Shown piece after piece: positions 55,247 to 62,475 of a stretch of 64,000 nt of DNA. Positions within the stretch are counted from its first letter, which is position 1. Every line of letters begins with the position of its first letter. The notes under the pieces were generated by a model, which saw only the letters and a program-made list of their open reading frames with translations, searched no databases and was not told where the DNA came from. This DNA comes from Streptomyces ruber (GTDB lineage: Bacteria; Actinomycetota; Actinomycetes; Streptomycetales; Streptomycetaceae). The position numbers and the translations under genes were made by a program. The stretch covers positions 88,842 through 152,841 of the forward strand of contig NZ_BMQK01000007.1 of the NCBI RefSeq assembly GCF_014648075.1, given 5' to 3'.

Positions 55247-55672
55247 GTGCCGGAACCGACGACGGTGGTCACCGCTGTCCCGGAGCGCGGAACCGTGATC
55301 GCGGCGGACTACTTCCAGTCCTATTCGGTCGTCGGACTGCTCGCCGTCATCGGCGTGCTGTTCGTCTCCGTGGCCTTCGGCGCGGGCCGTCTGCTGCGCC
55401 CGGTCGTGCCCACGCCCGAGAAACTGATGACGTACGAGTGCGGGGTCGACCCCGTCGGCGAGGGCTGGGCCCACACCCAGGTCCGCTACTACGTCTACGC
55501 GTTCCTGTACGTGATCTTCGCCGTCGACTCGATCTTCCTGTTCCCCTGGGCCACGGTCTTCGCCGATCCCGCCTATGGCGCGACGACCCTCGTGGAGATG
55601 TTCGTCTTCCTGGGCTTCCTCACCGTGGGCCTGCTGTACGCATACAAGAAGGGCGTCCTGGCATGGACGTGA
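55247..55672 (+). CDS. nuoA2: NuoA-type complex I subunit, second cluster
   Basis: 141 aa, three helices. LMTYECGVDPVGEGWAHTQV is the conserved loop and FAVDSIFLFPWATVF the third-helix region. The N-terminal 22 residues are extra compared with the first NuoA. GTG start after GGGAGCGAGGGACG. First gene of the second cluster. Confidence 0.92.
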   Translation: MPEPTTVVTAVPERGTVIAADYFQSYSVVGLLAVIGVLFVSVAFGAGRLLRPVVPTPEKLMTYECGVDPVGEGWAHTQVRYYVYAFLYVIFAVDSIFLFPWATVFADPAYGATTLVEMFVFLGFLTVGLLYAYKKGVLAWT

Positions 55673-56343
55673 CCCCCTCGACCACCGCGTCCTCCGAACG
55701 CGCACCGCTGTCCCGGCCGATCGCGCAGTCCGAGCCGACTCCGCTGCCGGAGCCGAAGCGGTTGGGCGCGCTCGCCCGTCTCGCTCCCGAGCCGATGAAG
55801 GTGGTCCTGAACTGGGGCCGCCGCTACTCGCTCTGGGTCTTCAACTTCGGCCTCGCCTGCTGCGCCATCGAGTTCATCGCCGCGTCGATGTCCCGTCACG
55901 ACTTCATCCGCCTCGGCGTGATCCCGTTCGCCCCCGGCCCGCGCCAGGCCGACCTGATGGTCGTCTCCGGGACGGTCACGGACAAGATGGCACCGGCCGT
56001 GAAGCGCCTGTACGAGCAGATGCCGGAACCGAAGTACGTCATCTCGTTCGGGGCCTGCAGCAACTGCGGCGGCCCCTACTGGGACTCGTACTCCGTCACC
56101 AAGGGCGTCGACCAGATCATCCCCGTCGACGTGTACGTCCCCGGCTGCCCGCCCCGGCCGGAGGCCCTGCTGCAGGGCATCCTGAAGCTCCAGGAGAAGA
56201 TCGCCCGCGAGTCCCTGGGGGAGCGGTACGGCAACGGGGCCGGCGCGCGCGCCTCGACGACCGCCCTCCGGAGCGGCCTGGTGAAACCGCCGGCTCCGGC
56301 AGCGGCGGTCGACGGCTCCGCCGCGGAGGAGGCCGACCGGTGA
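55663..56343 (+). CDS. nuoB2: NuoB-type complex I subunit, second cluster
   Basis: 226 aa. N2 cluster ligands are complete: Cys66-Cys67 (LACCAIEF), Cys132 (FGACSNCGG) and Cys162 (VPGCPPRPE), so it can carry the terminal iron-sulfur centre. An N-terminal extension of about 45 residues (Ser/Pro-rich) and a C-terminal Ala/Pro-rich tail differ from NuoB of the first operon. Overlaps nuoA2 by ten bases and nuoC2 by four. Confidence 0.93.
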   Translation: MDVTPSTTASSERAPLSRPIAQSEPTPLPEPKRLGALARLAPEPMKVVLNWGRRYSLWVFNFGLACCAIEFIAASMSRHDFIRLGVIPFAPGPRQADLMVVSGTVTDKMAPAVKRLYEQMPEPKYVISFGACSNCGGPYWDSYSVTKGVDQIIPVDVYVPGCPPRPEALLQGILKLQEKIARESLGERYGNGAGARASTTALRSGLVKPPAPAAAVDGSAAEEADR

Positions 56344-57710
56344 CCGGCTGGCTCCCCGCACCCATCGAAGAACTGTTCGGCCCGGACGCCGCGGCCGACG
56401 AGTCCTACGGCGTTCTCACCGTGGACGTCCCGCCCGCATCCTGGACCGAGGCGCTGCGCACGGCCCGCGCACGGCTGGGCTGCACGTACTTCGACTGGCT
56501 CAGCGCGGTCGACGAACCCGGGGCCGGCTTCCGTGTGTCGGCGCACGTGGTGGCCCTGGCCCCGGTGCGCCGCCTGCTCCTGCGCACGACGGTTCCGCAC
56601 GCGAACCCGGCCCTGTCCTCCGCGGTCGACATCTACGCGGGCGCGGCCTGGCACGAACGCGAGACCCACGAGATGTTCGGCGTGGTCTTCGACGGCCACC
56701 CCGGACTCGAGCCGCTCCTCCTCCCCGAGAACTTCGAGGGCCACCCGCTGCGCAAGGACTTCGTCCTGGCGGCGCGGGTCGCGAAGGCATGGCCGGGCGC
56801 CAAGGAACCGGGCGAGTCGGACCACGGCGGTCCCAAGCGCCGCCAGATGCTGCCGCCCGGCGTCCCGGACCCCAACGAGTGGGGCCCCCTCAAGGGCCAG
56901 CTCCCGCCGGCCCCGGCCCGCTCTGCCCGCCCGGCCCCGGCCCGCTCTGCCCGCCCGGCCGGCGACCGCTCCGCCCGCCCGGCCGGCGACCGCTCCGCCC
57001 GCCCGGCCGGCGACCGCCCGGTCCGCCGCACCCGTACGGCGGCCGAGGGATCGGCCAGCCAGACCGGTTCCGCACCGGGCACGGCCCCCGTACGGCGTTC
57101 CCGCAGCGCGAGCGAGGGCTCGGCCAGCCAGCGCACCGGGGACGCGGAGGCGCCGCAGATGGCGGCTCCCTCCGAGCCGACGCCGCCTCCTCCCGCAGCT
57201 TCCAGGGGCCCACGGCGTTCCCGCAGCGCGAGCGAGGGCTCGGCCAGCCAGCGCACCCGGGACGCGGCGGCGCCGGGAGCGGCATCGTCGGCCGAGGCGG
57301 CGCCACCCGCCGGGCCGCGCCGCACCCGCAGCGCATCGGACGGCTCGGCGAGCCAGCGCGCGGCCTCCGCCTCGGGCGCGGGCGCGGCCTCGGGCGACTC
57401 GCCGTCCCGAGTCGAGCGCCACGCTCCGAAGGCCCCCGCCGCACCCCGCAGCGCGGACGCGCCCTGGCACCACGCCCGCCCCGCCTTCGACGACCCCGAG
57501 CCGCCGAAGCCGGAACCGACGGAGTCGACGGAAGTGGAGGAGTCGGCGGAGTCGGCAGCGGAGGCGGCCGAACCGACCGAGACCTCCGACGCCCCCGACT
57601 TGTCCTCCGACTCCTCCACCCCCGACGCCCCCGACTCGACCTCCGACTCCGCCACCCCCGACCAGGCCCCGCCGGACCCCGACACCCCCACGACGGGAGG
57701 CACGCGGTGA
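56340..57710 (+). CDS. nuoC2: NuoC-type subunit with a long repetitive disordered tail
   Basis: 456 aa, against roughly 180-260 for NuoC. Residues 1-190 are the 30-kDa-type domain: AGAAWHERETHEMFGVVFDG and LLLPENFEGHPLRKDFVLA. From about 193 the chain is low complexity: SARPAGDR units (about 198-226), four copies of R-R-(S/T)-R-(S/T)-A-(S/A)-(E/D)-G-S-A-S-Q near 228, 251, 291 and 326, then an acidic Ser/Thr/Asp/Pro tail. A 46-bp DNA block is perfectly repeated at 57092-57137 and 57212-57257. No NuoD domain is fused. GTGA overlaps on both sides. Confidence 0.9.
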   Translation: MTGWLPAPIEELFGPDAAADESYGVLTVDVPPASWTEALRTARARLGCTYFDWLSAVDEPGAGFRVSAHVVALAPVRRLLLRTTVPHANPALSSAVDIYAGAAWHERETHEMFGVVFDGHPGLEPLLLPENFEGHPLRKDFVLAARVAKAWPGAKEPGESDHGGPKRRQMLPPGVPDPNEWGPLKGQLPPAPARSARPAPARSARPAGDRSARPAGDRSARPAGDRPVRRTRTAAEGSASQTGSAPGTAPVRRSRSASEGSASQRTGDAEAPQMAAPSEPTPPPPAASRGPRRSRSASEGSASQRTRDAAAPGAASSAEAAPPAGPRRTRSASDGSASQRAASASGAGAASGDSPSRVERHAPKAPAAPRSADAPWHHARPAFDDPEPPKPEPTESTEVEESAESAAEAAEPTETSDAPDLSSDSSTPDAPDSTSDSATPDQAPPDPDTPTTGGTR

Positions 57711-58675
57711 ACGACGCCCTCGACGTCGCCCTACGGCTGCTCGTCGTCTTCGTGGCCTTCCTAGCCCTCCCCCTGATCGTGGGCCAGACCGAGCACAAGG
57801 TCATGGCCCACATGCAGGGCCGTCTCGGCCCCATGCACGCCGGTGGCTTCCACGGCTGGGCCCAGCTCGTCGCCGACGGCGTCAAGTTCGCGCAGAAGGA
57901 AGACGTCGTCCCCGCGGGCGCCGACCGCCGTATCTTCCAGCTCGCCCCCGCCGTCGCCCTCCTCCCGTACCTCCTGGTCCTCCTGGCCATTCCCGTCGGC
58001 CCGGGCGAGGGCGCCGTCGGTCAGGCCGTCGACGCGGGCGTGTTCTTCGTGCTCGCCGTCATGGGCGTGGGCGTCCTCGGCTCCCTCATGGCCGGCTGGG
58101 CCTCCGCCAACAAGTTCTCCCTCCTCGGCGGTCTCCGCACCGCCGCCCAGCTCCTCGCCTACGAACTCCCGATGCTGCTCGCCGCCGCCTCCGTCGCCAT
58201 GGCGGCCGGCACGGTCTCCCTCCCCGGCATCGTCGACGCCTTCCAGTGGTGGTGGCTGCCCTGGCAGATCGTCGGCGCGCTCGTCTTCTTCGTCGCCGGT
58301 CTCGCCGAGCTGCAGCGCCCGCCGTTCGACATGCCGGTCGCCGACTCGGAGATCATCTTCGGCGCGTACACCGAGTACACCGGACTGCGTTTCGCGCTGT
58401 TCCTCCTGGCCGAGTACGCCGGGATCGTCGTCCTGTGCGGCCTGACCACCGTCCTGTTCCTGGGCGGCTGGCACGGCCCCTGGGGCGCCGACGGCCTCGG
58501 CTGGGTCTGGACCCTCCTGAAGACCGCGGTCCTCGCCTTCGTCGTCATCTGGCTGCGCGTCACCTACCCCCGGCTCCGCGAGGACCAGTTGCAGAAGTTC
58601 TCCTGGACGCTCCTCGTCCCGCTCGCCCTCGCCCAGATCGCCCTCACCGGCGTCGTCAAGGTGGTGATCCAGTGA
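57707..58675 (+). CDS. nuoH2: NuoH-type complex I subunit, second cluster
   Basis: 322 aa, about eight helices. HKVMAHMQGRLGPMHAGGFH, LVADGVKFAQKEDVVPAGAD, LAELQRPPFDMPVADSEII and GAYTEYTGLRFALFLLAEYA correspond to the conserved loops of NuoH. It lacks the hydrophilic C-terminal tail of NuoH in the first operon. It follows nuoC2 directly: nuoD, E, F and G are skipped. Confidence 0.93.
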   Translation: MNDALDVALRLLVVFVAFLALPLIVGQTEHKVMAHMQGRLGPMHAGGFHGWAQLVADGVKFAQKEDVVPAGADRRIFQLAPAVALLPYLLVLLAIPVGPGEGAVGQAVDAGVFFVLAVMGVGVLGSLMAGWASANKFSLLGGLRTAAQLLAYELPMLLAAASVAMAAGTVSLPGIVDAFQWWWLPWQIVGALVFFVAGLAELQRPPFDMPVADSEIIFGAYTEYTGLRFALFLLAEYAGIVVLCGLTTVLFLGGWHGPWGADGLGWVWTLLKTAVLAFVVIWLRVTYPRLREDQLQKFSWTLLVPLALAQIALTGVVKVVIQ

Positions 58676-59364
58676 CCATGTCCCGCCGATCCGTCCCCGG
58701 GTCCGGCCTGGCCAAGGGCCTGGCCGTCACCCTGCGCACGATGACGAGGAAGACCGTCACCGAGCAGTACCCGGAGTCCCAGCCCCACCTCCCGCCCCGC
58801 ACCCGCGGAGTGATCGGCCTCTTCGAGGAGAACTGCACGGTCTGCATGCTGTGCGCCCGTGAGTGCCCCGACTGGTGCATCTACATCGACTCGCACAAGG
58901 AGACGGTCCCTCCCGCCGCCCCTGGCGGGCGCGAGCGCAGCCGTAACGTCCTCGACCGTTTCGCCATCGACTTCTCCCTCTGCATGTACTGCGGTATCTG
59001 CATCGAGGTCTGCCCCTTCGACGCCCTCTTCTGGTCCCCGGAGTTCGAGTACGCCGAGACCGACATCCGCGACCTCACCCACGAGCGCGACAAGCTCCGC
59101 GAGTGGATGTGGACGGTGCCGGCCCCGCCCGCCCTCGACGCCGGCGCGGAGGAGCCCAAGGAAGTCGCCGCCGCCCGCAAGACCGCCGACAAGCTCGCGG
59201 CCCGGCAACAGACCACGGCGGCCGAGCCACCCGCCCGGGCCACGACGCCCACCGGCACCGTGCCGCACGCGGACGAACAGGCCCGCGCGGCCGAACGGCC
59301 GACCCGCCCGATGGGTGACTCCCGGCAGCAGACCGACCAGCCACGGCAGGAGGGCCGGGAATGA
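58672..59364 (+). CDS. nuoI2: NuoI-type complex I subunit, second cluster
   Basis: 230 aa. Both [4Fe-4S] motifs are complete: Cys55, 58, 61, 65 and Cys104, 107, 110, 114, with one extra Cys69 (ECPDWCIYI). The C-terminal 80 residues are Ala/Gln/Pro/Thr-rich. GTG 58672 overlaps the nuoH2 stop; an ATG two codons later is an alternative start. Confidence 0.92.
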   Translation: MTMSRRSVPGSGLAKGLAVTLRTMTRKTVTEQYPESQPHLPPRTRGVIGLFEENCTVCMLCARECPDWCIYIDSHKETVPPAAPGGRERSRNVLDRFAIDFSLCMYCGICIEVCPFDALFWSPEFEYAETDIRDLTHERDKLREWMWTVPAPPALDAGAEEPKEVAAARKTADKLAARQQTTAAEPPARATTPTGTVPHADEQARAAERPTRPMGDSRQQTDQPRQEGRE

Positions 59365-60041
59365 CCCCCGCAGCGACCGCCGTCCTGCTCGCCGCCCAGG
59401 CCCAGACCCACACGCACGTCCAGGTCCAGGCGCAGGCCCCGGCGCAGGGCTTCCTCTCACCGACCGGCGTGGAGATCGCCTTCCTCCTCGTCGGTGTGGT
59501 CACCTTCGGCGCCGCCGTCGTCACCGTCACCACCCGGCAGCTGGTGCACGCCGCCCTGTGGCTCGTGGTGGCCCTCGGCGGCCTCGCCGTCGAGTACCTC
59601 CTGCTCACCGCGGAGTTCATCGCCTGGGTGCAGGTCCTCATCTACGTCGGTTCCGTCGTCGTCCTCCTCCTCTTCGGCCTGATGCTCACCAAGGCCCCGA
59701 TCGGCCGCTCACCGGACGCCGACTCGGGCAACCGCCGGGCCGCCCTCGCCGTGGCCGTCGCCTCCGCCGCAGCGCTGGTCTGGGTCGTCGTCGACGCGTT
59801 CCGTACGACCTGGATCGACCTGGACGGTGCCGTCGCGGGTGCCGAGGGCGCCAGGGGATCCACCCAGGTGACAGGAGAGGCCCTCTTCCGGAACTGGGTG
59901 CTTCCCTTCGAAGCCCTCTCGGTTCTCCTCCTCGCCGCCCTCGTCGGCGCGATCGTCCTGTCCCGCAGGACATCGCCCGGGTCCGACCGGCCCACGCCCG
60001 CATCCGACCGGCGGCCCCCCTCCCAGGAAGGGGCCCGCTGA
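59361..60041 (+). CDS. nuoJ2: NuoJ-type complex I subunit, second cluster
   Basis: 226 aa, five helices. WVQVLIYVGSVVVLLLFGLM is the conserved third helix. An N-terminal segment (AQAQTHTHVQVQAQAPAQ) is a Gln/Ala/His repeat from hexanucleotide-like DNA. C-terminus hydrophilic. Overlaps nuoK2 by one base (TGATG). Confidence 0.9.
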   Translation: MTPAATAVLLAAQAQTHTHVQVQAQAPAQGFLSPTGVEIAFLLVGVVTFGAAVVTVTTRQLVHAALWLVVALGGLAVEYLLLTAEFIAWVQVLIYVGSVVVLLLFGLMLTKAPIGRSPDADSGNRRAALAVAVASAAALVWVVVDAFRTTWIDLDGAVAGAEGARGSTQVTGEALFRNWVLPFEALSVLLLAALVGAIVLSRRTSPGSDRPTPASDRRPPSQEGAR

Positions 60042-60481
60042 TGCACCTCGCCTATCCCGCCGTGCTCTCCGCCCTCCTCTTCTGCACGGGCCTGTACGGA
60101 GTCCTCGCCCGCCGGAACGCCATCCTGGTCCTGATGTCGGTCGAGCTCATGCTCAACGCCGTCAACCTGAACCTCGTCGCCTTCGACGTCTGGCTCAGCC
60201 AGGCCGCCGAGGAGACGCTGCACTCCGGTCAGGCACTCACCCTGTTCACCATCGCCATCGCCGCCGCCGAGATCGGCATCGGCCTGGCGATCGTCCTCGC
60301 CGTCCACCGCAACCGCGGCACCTCGGACGTCGACAAGCTCCGCGACACCGCCGAGGGCCACGAACCCGACGGCCACGAACCCGGCGGCCCCGGCGGCCCC
60401 GATGCCGACGGTTCCGCCAGTGACGCCCCGACGACCCCCGCGACCGGGACGGCCGCCGAGAAGACCGAGGCCACCGCGTGA
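60041..60481 (+). CDS. nuoK2: NuoK-type complex I subunit, second cluster
   Basis: 146 aa; three helices with both buried glutamates, in LMSVELMLNAVNL and AAAEIGIGLAIVL. A hydrophilic C-terminal tail of about 45 residues (HEPDGHEPGGPGGPD and onward) is absent in NuoK of the first operon (99 aa). Confidence 0.9.
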   Translation: MHLAYPAVLSALLFCTGLYGVLARRNAILVLMSVELMLNAVNLNLVAFDVWLSQAAEETLHSGQALTLFTIAIAAAEIGIGLAIVLAVHRNRGTSDVDKLRDTAEGHEPDGHEPGGPGGPDADGSASDAPTTPATGTAAEKTEATA

Positions 60482-62469
60482 CCACGACCACCCTCGCCGT
60501 CCTCGTCCCCCTCCTTCCGTTCCTGGGCGCCGCCGCCGGCCTGCTCCTGGGCCGCACGGCCCCCGGCTTCGCCCGCCCCCTCGCCGTCCTGCCGACCCTC
60601 GCGGCTCTCGTCCTCGCCGCGCTGGTCGCCGTACGCCAGGGCGGTGGCCGGGCCGTCGACGCCGCCACGGAACTCACCCCCACCGGCTCGGTTCCCGTCG
60701 AGCTCGCCCTGCACGTCGACGGCTTCGCCGCGCTCGTCGCCGTCCTGGTCGGCCTGGTCGCCACCTGCGTGCAGATCTACTCGACGGGCTACCTGCGCGA
60801 CGACCCGCGCTACCCCTCGTACGCCGCTCTCGTCTCCCTCTTCACCTCCGCGATGCTGCTCGTCGTCTACTCCGGCGACCTGATGGTGCTGCTGGTCGGC
60901 TGGGAGGTCATGGGCATCTGCTCCTACTTCCTGGTCGGCCACTACTGGGAGACCCCCGAGGCCCGCGCCGCCTCGCTCAAGGCCTTCCTCGTCACCAAGC
61001 TCGGCGACGTCCCGTTCCTCATCGGGCTGCTGGCCCTCGCCGCGGACGCCGGGTCCTTCCGCATCACGACCGTCCTGGGCGCGGTCGCGGACGGCGGAGT
61101 CGACCACCCGACGCTCATCGCCCTGCTGCTCCTCGCAGGCGTGGCGGGCAAATCGGCGCAGTTCCCGCTCCACACCTGGCTCCCCGACGCGATGGCGGGC
61201 CCCACGCCCGTCTCCGCGCTGATCCACGCCGCGACGATGGTCGCCGCCGGCGTCTACTTCATCGCCCGGCTCCTTCCCGTCTTCGCCGCCTCCTCGGCGG
61301 CCCTCATCGTCCTCGCCGTCATGGCCGCGGTCACGATGGCCGGCTCGGCGCTCGCCGCACTCGCCCAGGACGACATCAAGCGCGTCCTCGCCTACTCGAC
61401 GATCGGCCAGCTCGGCTACATGACCGGCGCCCTCGCCGTCGGAGACCGCGGTGCCGCCGTCTTCCACCTCCTGTCGCACGGCGCCTTCAAGGCACTGCTG
61501 TTCCTCGCCGCCGGCGTGATCATCCACGCCGCCGGCACCAACTCGCTGGCCGCCATGTCCCGTATGAAGGACCTGCGCGCCCGTGTCCCCGACGCCTACT
61601 GGACGATGACCGTGGCGCTCCTCGCCCTCGCCGCGATCCCGCCCTTCAGCGGCTTCTTCTCCAAGGAGGCCGTCCTCGGCGCCGCCGAACACGCGGCCAC
61701 CGGCCACGCCGAGCACGTCCCCGGCGCCGCCGGCTGGACCGTTCTCGTCGCCGGCCTGATCACGGCCCTCCTCACCGCCGCCTACGCCACCCGGCTGTGG
61801 CTGCTCGCCTTCCGGGGCCGTGGCGCCGAAGCCCCGGACCACGGCAGGCAGCCGGTCGCCATGAACGCCGTCCTCTGGCTCCTCGCGCTCCCGTCCATCG
61901 CCTTCGGCCTGGCCACCGGGGCGCTGCCCGACTGGTTCGACGGCCGCGCCCTGACCCCGACCCTGACCACGGCCGTCCTCGGCACGGGCCTAGCCCTCGT
62001 CGGCGGCCTCGTCACCTACGGCACCTGGCGGCACACCACCGCGCTCGCGGCCGGTGTCCCGCTGGGCGCGGTCGCCGCCCACCCGCGGGCCGACGCCGCC
62101 CAGGTCGAGGCCGAAGCCATCGCGAGCCATACGCCGGCGTACGGGAACGTGGCCTCCGCCCCCGACCCGGCCGACCCGGGCCGACTGCTGCTGGGCCCGC
62201 TGCACCGGCCCGCGGCCGCGGGCTTCCACCTCGACGCCGTGTACGCGGCCCTCTTCGTCCGCCCGGTCGAGGGCGCGGCGCGGATCGTCCGCTTCCTCGA
62301 CCGTGAGGTCGTCGACACCTACGTACGCGGCGCCGGCGCCGTGCCCCGGCTGCTCGGCGCGGCCGTACGGCGCGCCCAGACCGGCAACGTGCAGACCTAT
62401 GTGAGCGCGCTGCTCGCCGGCACCGCCGTCCTGGTGGTCGCCGTCCTCCTCGTCGCCACGGGAGCGTGA
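60478..62469 (+). CDS. nuoL2: NuoL-type complex I subunit, second cluster
   Basis: 663 aa antiporter-like subunit. VLLVGWEVMGICSYFLVGHY (TM5 Glu), KSAQFPLHTWLPDAMAGPTP, DIKRVLAYSTIGQLGYMTGA and a C-terminal lateral helix and helix 16 (TYVSALLAGTAVLVVAVLLV) are present, so it could pump protons. GTGA overlap with nuoK2. Confidence 0.92.
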   Translation: MTTTTLAVLVPLLPFLGAAAGLLLGRTAPGFARPLAVLPTLAALVLAALVAVRQGGGRAVDAATELTPTGSVPVELALHVDGFAALVAVLVGLVATCVQIYSTGYLRDDPRYPSYAALVSLFTSAMLLVVYSGDLMVLLVGWEVMGICSYFLVGHYWETPEARAASLKAFLVTKLGDVPFLIGLLALAADAGSFRITTVLGAVADGGVDHPTLIALLLLAGVAGKSAQFPLHTWLPDAMAGPTPVSALIHAATMVAAGVYFIARLLPVFAASSAALIVLAVMAAVTMAGSALAALAQDDIKRVLAYSTIGQLGYMTGALAVGDRGAAVFHLLSHGAFKALLFLAAGVIIHAAGTNSLAAMSRMKDLRARVPDAYWTMTVALLALAAIPPFSGFFSKEAVLGAAEHAATGHAEHVPGAAGWTVLVAGLITALLTAAYATRLWLLAFRGRGAEAPDHGRQPVAMNAVLWLLALPSIAFGLATGALPDWFDGRALTPTLTTAVLGTGLALVGGLVTYGTWRHTTALAAGVPLGAVAAHPRADAAQVEAEAIASHTPAYGNVASAPDPADPGRLLLGPLHRPAAAGFHLDAVYAALFVRPVEGAARIVRFLDREVVDTYVRGAGAVPRLLGAAVRRAQTGNVQTYVSALLAGTAVLVVAVLLVATGA

Positions 62470-62475
62470 GCAGGC

